Source of the DNA: Terebella lapidaria
Lineage: Eukaryota > Annelida > Polychaeta > Terebellida > Terebellidae
NCBI GenBank assembly: GCA_949152475.1
Contig: OX424563.1
Location: 7,599,001 to 7,663,000 of the forward strand
DNA: 64,000 bases
Direction of reading: 5' to 3'
Shown: positions 23,232 through 34,766 of the stretch, in pieces
Position numbering within the stretch: the first letter of the stretch is position 1
Layout of the letters: each line of letters begins with the position of its first letter
The notes under the pieces: generated by a model
The model's database searches: none
The model's input: only the letters and a program-made list of their open reading frames with translations
Told to the model about the DNA's origin: nothing
Translations under genes and position numbers: made by a program

Positions 23232-23366
23232 ATATTTGAAAATACGGTAGCAGATTATGTTTGGTTTCTCGCTCGTTCTGGACGAGGAGAATTACCTTGT
23301 GCTAAATTGCGTGTAGTAATCCTCGTAAAATAAATTACGTTTAAATAAAAAAAAAAAAAAAAAAAA

Positions 23367-23913
23367 TAGCAATAGCACTTTCGGCGGAGAAGATTCTGAA
23401 AGATTTGGGTCAGGAAGACATCGGACAGACACGACAGACACCGTGTCAATCCATCCCAATAGCTCTACGGGTTACAGCCGATGAGCTAAAAATGCGAACT
23501 TCAGTTTGTTTACAAACAACTTGTTGCTATCATATAACCGGAAGTGGTTCATGCCTCATCTCGCACAATCTCGCCTTGCCGTTACATGACAGCGAGATTC
23601 ACTTCGTTGTTTATCCATTGGAGAGGATCTATGCTTCCAGTATAGTCCGTGGTCCTTGGTCCGTGGGTTTGGAAACGGTGCATTCAGGCTTTGTCAGATC
23701 TAATTTCCTGCTACATATGAGACAATGATTACTGTCAACCAATTTTGATATTTTATTTGGTGGTGGTTCCAACTGTACATTTATTTAGTCTGTCAAATTC
23801 GGTAATGACAACGCAAACATGAGTGTTGACGTCACATGAGTGTTGACGTCACGTACGGTATTCTACGTATTTTACCAATTTCTATGTCTTTGGATCTAAG
23901 GCCAAAAAAAAAA
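23367..23913. repeat. Right copy of the 548-bp duplication flanking the LINE
   Basis: It begins right after the LINE poly(A) run with TAGCAATAGCACTTTCGG and ends at the A-run where the left copy joins the LINE 5' end. Beyond it the sequence continues as in the inverted paralogue (47170 downward). Confidence 0.85.
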
Positions 23914-26158
23914 GTATTATGGTTCTGGTTAGGCGCACGTGTCTGTTTCACTCGTTTTTTTAAAAAACCAAAAAAAAACCGCGCGCATCCATTTTTGAGG
24001 GCTGAATTTCTGTTTTTTTAGTAAGTTGACACCCGTATACCGATTTTTGGGAGATAATGATCAAGTAAAATGGTCCCGAGTGTCTTTGACATTGCAAAAC
24101 TTGGTGTATGGCTGGCCAAACAGGGCAATTTCAACCGGGTCGCTTATCAACAGCCAATTTTATGTTAAAATGGTGGGCCAAATGGGCCATATTCGACCGG
24201 GTCAGTCATCGGCCGCCAATCCTAGCAAAAAAAAAAGAAAGAAATAAAAGAAAATCGCGTCGACGCATCACTTTCTCGGGGACCCCAATAACCAGAACCA
24301 TATTTTTTTTTTGGCCTGACGTTAGAATGATTAATTTTACCTGGGGAAAATACATACATAAACGCAAAGCAGGCTGATCTGAAAATTCAGCTGTTTAATT
24401 TATTTTCAAAACATATTATTCCTTGCAAGAGATTCAAAACTCACTTCTGTATATAGTAGACCTATACTTCTTAAATATACGCAGTAAGAAGACGATTTAT
24501 ATTCTTGGTAAGAAAAAAAATCGTTACTAAACTGAAAAAGTCCCTTTTTTAGTTTTTTTTTCGACCCTAGTCATTATTTTCAACAAAATAGTGCAGTGTG
24601 TATTTAAAAAGTTGTTTAATATACACGCAGGCCTTAAAAGGCACATTTCGATTCAAACCTTATGAGGAGGTGAGGAGATATCTAGGAGGTTACCATGGAA
24701 ACGGCCCTCCTGTGGTATGAGGAACACTTTTGCGGTGACTACAACCATGATTTTCGTACATATGAGAATTTTTCCATCAAGAAAAACATTGTTTCGTTTT
24801 GTTATACCTCGGGTTGGAGTTCAACTACAAAAACCGGTCATGAGCGCTCCTCTATATGCTGGGTTGGTTCAAATTGAATCATTAATTGAATAGCGAACTG
24901 AGAAGTACTTCGAGTTCATTTGATAGTGAATCTCATGTATATATTGCAGGTTTTCTATCCGAAATGCAAACAGTTTTTTGTGGAATGAACTCATGGTCTG
25001 CTTGAGACTTCCCAACTTCCAATAGCAACTGTGAAAGAATATGCCCCCTCGATCATAGTTATGTAAATAACCGTGTTTCAAGTGCAGAGATATTAAATGC
25101 CTGCAATAAACTTTAACCCGGAACAACAATATCGATATCGAAGAAGCTTGTGTAAACAGTCAAAGATTATGGAATAAGTTACGATAAAATTTTATTGTAT
25201 GTCAAATACAGAGGCAAAAATAGCATAATTACAATTGCTTTCGACCGGCAGAGTGATAACAAGTAACAAAGCGGATTGATGATTTCACATCTGGTTTAGG
25301 ATACACAGGGTACAATATAAGCAATTACAATCTGAACGTGTTCATGTGTTAAATTTTTGCCATTATGTACAGTTCAATGATTTGGAATCCTACCTCCTTT
25401 AGTCAGTCTGGTATCATACTCAGATTCAAATCTTGATACAAGATCATACATATTAGAACGTCCTAAGTTACGATACATTTTGTAATATCCAATGATTATG
25501 TTTTTTCACGTTCTTCAAACAATAGAGATCCGTTTGCTAGTCTTAGATGATCAAGGTGGAATTGTGTTAACAAGAACTGTTGAACATTTGCAATACATTG
25601 CTTATCAATAACATGTGTTGATCTCATGAGAGAGCGTTGATTTGCATACCACCCTTTTAACAGAGTTTGTCGATATGGTGAGCAAACGTTAATTTGGAAT
25701 CACTATGCACACCAAGAAGTTCAACAGTGCCTTGTGGATTTATCTTGAATTTGTTAATAAATAGGACCATATTCGATACATCAGAACCGAAGAATACAAA
25801 CTGAAATGTATTCAAGTTATTTCATTCAAGTTACAAACATTTATGTACTGTTAAGACATCACCAACAGAAAAACCTCGCAGTATACCAGACATCAGATGC
25901 AATCCACATCGTGACACATTTTCCAAAATCTTAAGACACCAGACACCTCAGAATATAACGAAAAACTGTACATTTGTACACTACATTCGTATTCATTTTC
26001 GTGAGATGTTCAACAGACTTGTGATTTCTGGAGTAGTTTGCATAGGCTTATAGCACAACAATCACTTGATGTTGAAGCCGTGAATAACAATTTTGAACAT
26101 ACCTTGTATGCATACTTGTATGCATGTAATGACATATGAATATCGTCATAGAAAATAA
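23914..26158. other. Non-coding 3' flank of the TLR gene (part of the inverted duplication)
   Basis: No gene could be supported. The sequence is AT-rich and pairs, inverted, with about 44533-47170. A short open frame at 24695-24877 is shared by both copies, but all of its visible differences change amino acids, so it is not treated as a gene. Confidence 0.5.
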
Positions 26159-28720
26159 TCACATGCGCGTCGTCCGCACTGCCGATGATTTCTTCAAGGC
26201 CAGTCTCAACTTCTTCCAGAAGAGTTCTCTGCCTTGCGGGTCCGTAGACCATTCAATGTAGAGTCGCTCCTTGAGGAGTTCGTTCAGTGACTTTGGCAGA
26301 TCACTCATCCGGTTGCTGATGTCCTCAAGAAGGACCACAATGATCACGTCACGCCTCTTTGCCAGCTTCGACTTGGCCATCTCATATTCAAACAGAGTCC
26401 AGTTGCCGTCTATGAAGTTGTTGTTTAGAAGAATTATCGTCTTCCTGCTTTTGTCCATGTAAGTGATAATCTCGTCGGTCAAGACGTGGCCAGGGACGAA
26501 CTCACGGAAATCTACAGCCACCTTGAAGGCCTCACCCTCTGGTGGATTCTCTAAGTGAGGTAGGAGTTCCGTCAAAACAAATCTGTAGTCGAGACTACTA
26601 TAGGCGATGAAAGCATCAAACTCCAAGGCAGGATCGTAGTCTGCTTGAATGTCTTGATGACGATAGTGGCGGATCCTCATGCGATACCAGTACCAGCGGA
26701 TGGTCCAGCGATAGTAGTAGCCGAGTCCGACTGTTAGTGCCACAGCTAACACTGCTGCTGTGGGGATACTGACGATGACAGCCATGTTCAGTAACAATGT
26801 AAGCGGACAGTCAATTTTCAGCAAAACGGACAATTGTGTGTCTGAGTCCTCGCAAAAATACCGATCGAAGCCACGTTGTAATGTTTTTGTGTTATTGTCG
26901 AAAAGCCATTCAACAAACGATTTGAGATCACATGAACAGGTGAACGGATTTCCCATTGCCGAGAACTTTTCTAAGTTCTGTAGGTAATTTACATCTTGTT
27001 CTGAAACGAGACTTATATTATTGTTGTCTAAGTATAGTTCACGTAGTGATGGCGCCGACTTAACAATTTCGGTTATTACCTCAATATCATTGTCTCCTAA
27101 AAACAGAGTATTCAGATAGGAAAACGAGGATCCTTCAATTATTGAGATCTGGACTATCATATTATCTTCCAGACTTAGCACGCTGAGCCGAGGAGGACCA
27201 TCGAAATGTATGCTATTGAAAACAGAGATATAATTATGTGTCAGGTTGAGATGTGTTAGAGACGGCAGTGAAAGTATCACATATTCCAATGTATTATAAC
27301 TGACGTCCAACCACACTAACAAAGGTGTATCGAAGGCAAATTTGGAAATGTATCCCAATGCATTATAACTGAGGTCCATCCGCATTAACGAAGTTGTATC
27401 GAAGGCAAATTTCTCTATGTCGGTGAGATTGTTGTTTTTCAAACTAAGGTGCAATAATGATGACAGACCGGAGAAGCTGCTATAATCCACAACAATTAGA
27501 CCATTATCACTAAGATCCAGATCTGTCAATGCCGTTAGTCCAGTAAATACTGAAGCCGGTTTGGATTTAATCGATTGTTCACATGCAGCATCTTCAATAA
27601 CAGTGCGCAAACCATTGTCGTTAAGTATTAATTTCTCCAAGGATTGTAATCCAGCAAATACCCCACATTCAATGGAAGAGAGTTTGTTGTCACTTAGCGA
27701 GAGTTCCACCAGATTTGGCAGACCTCGAAACACCCCTCGAGTTAGGGCTCTCAGGTTATTCCTCCCCAGACCCAAACGTCGAAGTCCTGACAAGACGTCG
27801 AATGTTCCTGTCTCTATCACTTCAAATTGATTGTCCCCAAGGTAAAGGCTTTCAAGATTTCTCAACTCTTGGAATGTTTTGTTGCTGATGTTTTTCAACA
27901 AGTTTTCACTCAGATCCAGGTGTACTACATTGGGATAGCACGTGAATGTCTCATATATTTCGTCATGCAAAAGGTTACTTCTGATACTTAAGAATTCCAG
28001 TAGAGGAAGGTATGGGATGCATTCGACCACAGATATCGCAAGCAAGTTGCCGCCTAAGTCTACATGTTTCAGGTGCGGTAGCGCACAAAGTAGTTTGATA
28101 ATATCCGACGCCATGGAATTTTCTTGAACGTTGAGATACTCGATGTCAGGTAGATTCGAAATATTCCCGGAAATCGGATTGGTTGAGAGGTTGTCACTCA
28201 AATCGAGAAATTTCAAACTCGGTACAACAGACAATGATTCAGCCGACACTGATTTAAGCTGTATGTTCTTCAAAACCAGCTTCTCCAAAGACACGAGTCC
28301 AACGAAGAGGCGTTCCGGTATGTATTCCAAAATACCATTTTCGATTTTCAAAACACGCAGTTTCGAGAGTCCAGCGAATGCTAATTCTGATAAAGTGTAT
28401 TCGTACATGACAACGTTGTATGCGCCAGATAGATATAGCATGACCAGTTCTTCATAGCCTCGGAAAGCGTATGGACCAATCCTTTCGATTGGATTATGTC
28501 CAATATCGAAAACAGATACTTCTATACCAGGTGCAGGCGACGGAATCACGCTGAGTCCAGAGTTGCTGCAATTTAGTACGAATCCCCAGGGCGGATGGTC
28601 TTCAAAGGTGCATGTATAGATGTATAGATATGTCTGTTTGGAATTCTCAGAATTTGCCACATGTATCTGGCTCACAATAAGGACAGTTGCAATTGCTCCA
28701 TGATAAATCGTGAAAGCCAT
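26159..28720 (-). CDS. Toll-like receptor (LRR ectodomain, TM, TIR), intact and intronless
   Basis: This is a type I membrane receptor of innate immunity. I chose the ATG at 28720 because it begins a hydrophobic signal peptide (MAFTIYHGAIATVLIVSQ); the open frame extends to 28909 without signal-like sequence. The protein is 853 aa. It has about 20 leucine-rich repeats (residues about 60-595), one LRR C-terminal cysteine cap (NPFTCSCDL… YFCED… IDC, to about 638), a transmembrane helix at about 642-670, a basic juxtamembrane segment and a TIR domain at about 700-845. TIR landmarks are box 1 FDAFIAYSS, box 2 REFVPG and box 3 FW. A single cysteine cluster is the common sccTLR form. The frame is fully open, as in many invertebrate single-exon TLRs. 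A broken inverted copy lies at 42278-44532. Confidence 0.95.
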   Translation of the reverse strand: MAFTIYHGAIATVLIVSQIHVANSENSKQTYLYIYTCTFEDHPPWGFVLNCSNSGLSVIPSPAPGIEVSVFDIGHNPIERIGPYAFRGYEELVMLYLSGAYNVVMYEYTLSELAFAGLSKLRVLKIENGILEYIPERLFVGLVSLEKLVLKNIQLKSVSAESLSVVPSLKFLDLSDNLSTNPISGNISNLPDIEYLNVQENSMASDIIKLLCALPHLKHVDLGGNLLAISVVECIPYLPLLEFLSIRSNLLHDEIYETFTCYPNVVHLDLSENLLKNISNKTFQELRNLESLYLGDNQFEVIETGTFDVLSGLRRLGLGRNNLRALTRGVFRGLPNLVELSLSDNKLSSIECGVFAGLQSLEKLILNDNGLRTVIEDAACEQSIKSKPASVFTGLTALTDLDLSDNGLIVVDYSSFSGLSSLLHLSLKNNNLTDIEKFAFDTTSLMRMDLSYNALGYISKFAFDTPLLVWLDVSYNTLEYVILSLPSLTHLNLTHNYISVFNSIHFDGPPRLSVLSLEDNMIVQISIIEGSSFSYLNTLFLGDNDIEVITEIVKSAPSLRELYLDNNNISLVSEQDVNYLQNLEKFSAMGNPFTCSCDLKSFVEWLFDNNTKTLQRGFDRYFCEDSDTQLSVLLKIDCPLTLLLNMAVIVSIPTAAVLAVALTVGLGYYYRWTIRWYWYRMRIRHYRHQDIQADYDPALEFDAFIAYSSLDYRFVLTELLPHLENPPEGEAFKVAVDFREFVPGHVLTDEIITYMDKSRKTIILLNNNFIDGNWTLFEYEMAKSKLAKRRDVIIVVLLEDISNRMSDLPKSLNELLKERLYIEWSTDPQGRELFWKKLRLALKKSSAVRTTRM

Positions 28721-28990
28721 ATTGTGCGTCAATCTCGTGTCGTGAATCACAAAGTCATCAATCATGAGTTCACGATGGTTCGATATCTGTATGACGATTG
28801 ACAAAGGCCGTGAAATGTGTTTCATCGATATATGGAGCCACGTTAATTCAGTTGATCCCACATTGTCATTCCATACGGAACTCTCTGTCCCTTTAACATA
28901 CGTGATCAATCATATATGGATGATGATATATTCTCCAGGACAATGTCATTGTAGTATTACTGAAAACAACGTTCTCTATGGTGTCACAAT
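28721..28990. other. Upstream flank of the TLR gene
   Basis: This stretch presumably holds the promoter or 5' UTR, but no clear TATA box or other site could be assigned. The open frame continuing to 28909 is not supported as coding. Confidence 0.4.
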
Positions 28991-31878
28991 ACACGCATAT
29001 CCGAGCTAAATAATTTTCGACTTTATATTTAATGTTACTGCAGTCAATCACACGAGTGGATACAACCCGGATATGGCTGCTTGACATTATCTCAAATGAT
29101 ACAAGTATAACGCTAGGTTTTAGGAAACATGACAGGAAAATTCGGCCGTTATATATAGGCTATACATGTTTTCCATAGAATCACAATACTGAATGCCGAG
29201 TGTATTCACGTAACATAAAACTTGGTTACACTTACACAAACCATAAAACCTGGTTAAACTGTTTATTCTCTTAGAAATGAGTCACACCTATAACAAGGTC
29301 ACACAATCAGTCACATCAAAGTGTAAGGAAACAGGAGATTGTGTACATCCTCAGCCTTATCTCTGTCTGTGAACTTATCTCCCCTAAATCTACATGAATG
29401 CACCATATATTTGCCAGATCGCCAGTGCTGGTCTTCGGCCTGAAGACCAGCTTTATTAAAAAGCGACATTCTAACTTCCCAATATCCCTTGAATATCACC
29501 ATAGGCACATTCAAGGCGCCTTTAATTTTTTAACACAGCTCACATTCTGGTTAGATCTACAACCCCCTCCAGCAGATATGCAAGAAAATAATCGATAACA
29601 GCCTGACAGTGAGATGCACAAAAACAAATTTCCGCTCCCTTTACATATTCATAACCAGGTGGCAGAATTGATGAATGGTTTATTTCAATGAGGTCTAACA
29701 GTTCCCGCCACCAGGCCCAAGGGTTTATATACAAAATTCCATAGTAGGGCCTGTATAAAAAAAAGAATAAAGGGAGGCATATATATATCAGCTGATTAGT
29801 TCAATGACTCGTGTAGGAGAAAATGAGGTGTAAAGTTCGGCGGGCGCCCGCTACAGGGCGTCCGGCACTACTCTACGGAACACTACAACCTGGTACAGTC
29901 AGCCCGGAACGAGTCCGGCCGTCATACACTACGACATAACACATGCATCTCACCAACTCCTTAACTACAACATGCATATCACACAGTTATGGTAATGTAG
30001 CCGTATGTAGAGCCCGAGATGCCATGGGAGCGGCACCCGTAAGCCGTACACGTGGGCATGTTGCTGGCCGGCCTCGCCGAAGGCACTGTCACAGAGATGG
30101 AACTCTGAGCCAGCCCGACGGTCCGCCAGAGCCTGTGTCACACCACCCCAGGTGGTAAGAAACCGGTGATCCACAGGGCGTGAGCCCCCGAGTCAGCAAC
30201 GGTCTCCCCCACCTGGGCCCCCAATGGAAATCGTCCCCAGGGCCCGCGAGGGCCTTCTCCAAGACACGAGGACGTAAAGCTCATGGCGAGCCTCTTGTCC
30301 TGCCTCTCGGCTTGCTCGGGAACAATCTCACAGACCAAGCCAATGCTCGCGTATATATCGGGCCAAGAGGCGGGAGGAGAAACTAGGTCAAACCATTGTT
30401 ATATAATTTACTGGGCGCGAGCTGAGTACAGTGCGTTGCTGGGGCAATGCACGCTCCGAACTGGAGCAGTCTAAAAATAGGCCGTAACACTGGTTAGTGT
30501 TTTGCAAAGACTCCTGCCGCGATCTTCCACAAAATCGCCACATTACCCCCTTCTTACAATGTTGGTCCCCAACATGTTCCGCCCGCGCCCAAAATGCTCG
30601 AAACCCGACGAAGGCTTCGCATGGCGGGGGCCGGAAGAAGGCAAGATGGCAACACCCGGAAGTCCTGGCGTAAAAGACTAGGACCTTAAGGGTCCCTTTT
30701 GGAAGAATGGGGAACGACCCCCGGACTTACGGAGTAAACTATAATGCACTTTACAATTTTGAATAAACCCTAATAAACAAGCTAAAATTTTGACCGAGGT
30801 GGTCCAAAAAGGTGTGGTGACCTTGGAAGGTCATCCGCCGAAAGGGACGGTGTGTCGAGTCTTTGGAATATCATTAAGGTTAACCTTTAAATTTGGAAAT
30901 TTTGTAAAACGACACACCGGGTGATCAAAAGTGATAGTACCTCTAGACCCTGGCCGGCGCCTCCGGTCCGCAGGACGGTCGTTGCCGCAGCGACGAGGCT
31001 AGCACCTAGCCTTCCTCCTGCATTGGCTCATCGTCCGTGCCGCCTTTCTTGGGGATTGGCGGCAGAGAAGAGTCCCTAAGCTGCGGAAGCAGCGGAGCCG
31101 GCATGGAGTAATCCGGCTGCACGGGCGGACGAGGCAGGCCTGGTGGCAGTTGCAGGGGTTTCACTGGGGAGCCCCGCATACCAGGTCCTGACGGAGCCAA
31201 CGCAAAGGAGGCCGGTAGAGCTGTCGCGCCGAGGTGGGCCACGGCGCCGAACATCTCTACCGTATCGCGGGTGCGCTGGACGCCGGCCGTACGTTCTCCC
31301 CACATCCGGACGAGGATGGGGTAGATGGCCAGCTCCAAAGCGGCATCCGCCCGCTGGAGTGCAGATTGGTCCTCGACGGACGACGAAAAGACATCATCGC
31401 CCTGGAGCAGGCGAGTCCTAGAGGCCTCTAGTTTCTGTTGGGCCTCCCACTGCTTCTGAGCAATCTTCTTGGCTCGGTAACGGGTGCGCTTGGAGACGGG
31501 CGAGATAAACCCGTCATCCTTCCCCGTGGTGTCTTCCGAGCCGGCTCCCTGCTCTGAGGCTGTAACTTGGGACGCAGCTTGCTCAGCTGCATCAACCTGT
31601 TCAATACAAGATGCAGGTTTGCCCTGATCACGCGGACCAGGCTCCGGAGGTCCGGACACCGAGGAGTTCTCGCCGGAACCGGTGTCCGGACAGCCGCGGC
31701 CATCCGGACGGGTATCCGGATGAGTACTCTCATCCGGCCCAAGAGATGCTAGCATCTCTGCGGGCGGATGCAACTCAATATCCAAACCAACGGGGCCCGC
31801 CTCGGTGTAGTCCATCAAAGTTTCCACTCGGGAAAGCGGAGACGGATCAAGGAGCTTCTTGGCTTCTATTGCAGCCAT
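28991..31878. repeat. Tandem duplication, unit 1
   Basis: The 2,888-bp unit comprises TLR upstream flank, a gypsy LTR and the last part of a gypsy extra ORF. It is repeated almost identically at 31879-34766. At the junction (about 31876-31880) the gypsy ORF is joined directly to the TLR flank. The few differences include a short extra segment near 33834 in unit 2. Confidence 0.9.
29829..31876 (-). mobile_element. Duplicated 3' end of gypsy copy B (LTR plus part of the extra ORF)
   Basis: An LTR (29829-30542, 714 bp, TG…CA) is preceded on the minus strand by a purine-rich tract (AAGAAGGGGGTAA) and by non-coding 3' internal sequence and a 290-codon part of the extra ORF (31006-31876). It arose by tandem duplication, not by a separate insertion. 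Fossil fragment. Confidence 0.88.
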
Positions 31879-34766
31879 ACACGCATATCCGAGCTAAATA
31901 ATTTTCGACTTTATATTTAATGTTACTGCAGTCAATCACACGAGTGGATACAACCCGGATATGGCTGCTTGACATTATCTCAAATGATACAAGTATAACG
32001 CTAGGTTTTAGGAAACATGACAGGAAAATTCGGCCGATATATATAGGCTATACATGTTTTCCATAGAATCACAATACTGAATGCCGAGTGTATTCACGTA
32101 ACATAAAACTTGGTTACACTTACACAAACCATAAAACCTGGTTAAACTGTTTATTCTCTTAGAAATGAGTCACACCTATAACAAGGTCACACAATCAGTC
32201 ACATCAAAGTGTAAGGAAACAGGAGATTGTGTACATCCTCAGCCTTATCTCTGTCTGTGAACTTATCTCCCCTAAATCTACATGAATGCACCATATATTT
32301 GCCAGATCGCCAGTGCTGGTCTTCGGCCTGAAGACCAGCTTTATTAAAAAGCGACATTCTAACTTCCCAATATCCCTTGAATATCACCATAGGCACATTC
32401 AAGGCGCCTTTAATTTTTTAACACAGCCCACATTCTGGTTAGATCTACAATCCCCTCCAGCAGATATGCAAGAAAATAATCGATAACAGCCTGACAGTGA
32501 GATGCACAAAAACAAATTTCCGCTCCCTTTACATATTCATAACCAGGTGGCAGAATTGATGAATGGTTTATTTCAATGAGGTCTAACAGTTCCCGCCACC
32601 AGGCCCAAGGGTTTATATACAAAATTCCATAGTAGGGCCTGTATAAAAAAAAGAATAAAGGGAGGCATATATATATCAGCTGATTAGTTCAATGACTCGT
32701 GTAGGAGAAAATGAGGTGTAAAGTTCGGCGGGCGCCCGCTACAGGGCGTCCGGCACTACTCTACGGAACACTACAACCTGGTACAGTCAGCCCGGAACGA
32801 GTCCGGCCGTCATACACTACGACATAACACATGCATCTCACCAACTCCTTAACTACAACATGCATATCACACAGTTATGGTAATGTAGCCGTATGTAGAG
32901 CCCGAGATGCCATGGGAGCGGCACCCGTAAGCCGTACACGTGGGCATGTTGCTGGCCGGCCTCGCCGAAGGCACTGTCACAGAGATGGAACTCTGAGCCA
33001 GCCCGACGGTCCGCCAGAGCCTGTGTCACACCACCCCAGGTGGTAAGAAACCGGTGATCCACAGGGCGTGAGCCCCCGAGTCAGCAACGGTCTCCCCCAC
33101 CTGGGCCCCCAATGGAAATCGTGCCCAGGGCCCGCGAGGGCCTTCTCCAAGACACGAGGACGTAAAGCTCATGGCGAGCCTCTTGTCCTGCCTCTCGGCT
33201 TGCTCGGGAACAATCTCACAGACCAAGCCAATGCTCGCGTATATATCGGGCCAAGAGGCGGGAGGAGAAACTAGGTCAAACCATTGTTATATAATTTACT
33301 GGGCGCGAGCTGAGTACAGTGCGTTGCTGGGGCAATGCACGCTCCGAACTGGAGCAGTCTAAAAATAGGCCGTAAAACTGGTTAGTGTTTTGCAAAGACT
33401 CCTGCCGCGATCTTCCACAAAATCGCCACATTACCCCCTTCTTACAATGTTGGTCCCCAACATGTTCCGCCCGCGCCCAAAATGCTCGAAACCCGATGAA
33501 GGCTTCGCATGGCGGGGGCCGGAAGAAGGCAAGATGGCAACAGCCGGAAGTCCTGGCGTAAAAGACTAGGACCTTAAGGGTCCCTTTTGGAAGAATGGGG
33601 AACGACCCCCGGACTTACGGAGTAAACTATAATGCACTTTACAATTTTGAATAAACCCTAATAAACAAGCTAAAATTTTGACCGAGGTGGTCCAAAAAGG
33701 TGTGGTGACCTTGGAAGGTCATCCGCCGAAAGGGACGGTGTGTCGAGTCTTTGGAATATCATTAAGGTTAACCTTTAAATTTGGAAATTTTGTAAAACGA
33801 CACACCGGGTGATCAAAAGTGATAGTACCTCTAGAAAAGTTTGCCGGCCGCCCTGCTGGCCGGCGCCTCCGGTCCGCAGGACGGTCGTTGCCGCAGTGAC
33901 GAGGCTAGCACCTAGCCTTCCTCCTGCATTGGCTCATCGTCTGTGCCGCCTTTCTTGGGGATTGGCGGCGGAGAAGAGTCCCTAAGCTGCGGAAGCAGCG
34001 GAGCCGGCATGGAGTAATCCGGCTGCACGGGCGGACGAGGCAGGCCTGGTGGCAGTTGCAGGGGTTTCACTGGGGAGCCCCGCATACCAGGTCCTGACGG
34101 AGCCAACGCAAAGGAGGCCGGTAGAGCTGTCGCGCCGAGGTGGGCCACGGCGCCGAACATCTCTACCGTATCGCGGGTGCGCTGGACGCCGGCCGTACGT
34201 TCTCCCCACATCCGGACGAGGATGGGGTAGATGGCCAACTCCAAAGCGGCATCCGCCCGCTGGAGTGCAGATTGGTCCTCGACGGACGACGAAAGGACAT
34301 CATCGCCCTGGAGCAGGCGAGTCCTAGAGGCCTCTAGTTTCTGTTGGGCCTCCCACTGCTTCTGAGCAATCTTCTTGGCTCGGTAACGGGTGCGCTTGGA
34401 GACGGGCGAGATAAACCCGTCATCCTTCCCCGTGGTGTCTTCCGAGCCGGCTCCCTGCTCTGAGGCTGTAACTTGGGACGCAGCTTGCTCAGCTGCATCA
34501 ACCTGTTCAATACAAGATGCAGGTTTGCCCTGATCACGCGGACCAGGCTCCGGAGGTCCGGACACCGAGGAGTTCTCGCCGGAACCGGTGTCCGGACAGC
34601 CGCGGCCATCCGGACGGGTATCCAGATGAGTACTCTCATCCGGCCCAAGAGATGCTAGCATCTCCGCGGGCGGATGCAACTCAATATCCAAACCAACGGG
34701 GCCCGCCTCGGTGTAGTCCATCAACGTTTCCACTCGGGAAAGCGGAGACGGATCAAGGAGCTTCTC
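31879..34766. repeat. Tandem duplication, unit 2
   Basis: This is a near-identical copy of 28991-31878. It continues without a break into the rest of gypsy copy B, so unit 2 is in the original context on its gypsy side and unit 1 on its TLR side. Confidence 0.9.
32717..33430 (-). repeat. 3' LTR of gypsy copy B
   Basis: The 714-bp TG…CA LTR begins TGTGGCGATTTTG on the minus strand right after a purine-rich tract and ends CTTTACA. A TATATA-type box lies near 33238. It is nearly identical to 29829-30542. Confidence 0.9.

Larger units (their letters stand above)
12669..23366 (+). mobile_element. Near full-length APE-type LINE, split by a TTAA element
   Basis: This non-LTR retrotransposon of the Jockey/CR1/L2-like group has a 5' UTR (about 12669-13085), ORF1 (13086-14396), an inter-ORF tandem repeat, ORF2 with AP-type endonuclease and reverse transcriptase, and a 3' poly(A) tail at about 23346-23366. 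Without the 4,214 bp added by the TTAA element it is about 6.5 kb, which is full length for this type. Breaks visible in ORF2 are one in-frame TGA at 16681-16683 and the TTAA insertion. The precise family was not assigned. Confidence 0.92.

Noticed and set aside
24695-24877. A 60-codon frame conserved in both TLR flanks (also 45918-46100, reverse)
   Set aside because: All three visible differences between the copies change the amino acid, which is what non-coding sequence would show. No domain or start context supports it.
26010-26252. Open frame overlapping the 3' end of the TLR
   Set aside because: It is an out-of-frame shadow of the TIR coding sequence.
28721-28909. N-terminal extension of the TLR frame
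   Set aside because: It precedes a good signal peptide start at 28720 and has no signal-like or conserved sequence of its own.
29829-30542. Separate gypsy insertion at unit 1 of the tandem duplication
   Set aside because: Its flanks are the same as those of the LTR at 32717 and it lies inside a 2.9-kb duplicated block, so it was copied with the block.
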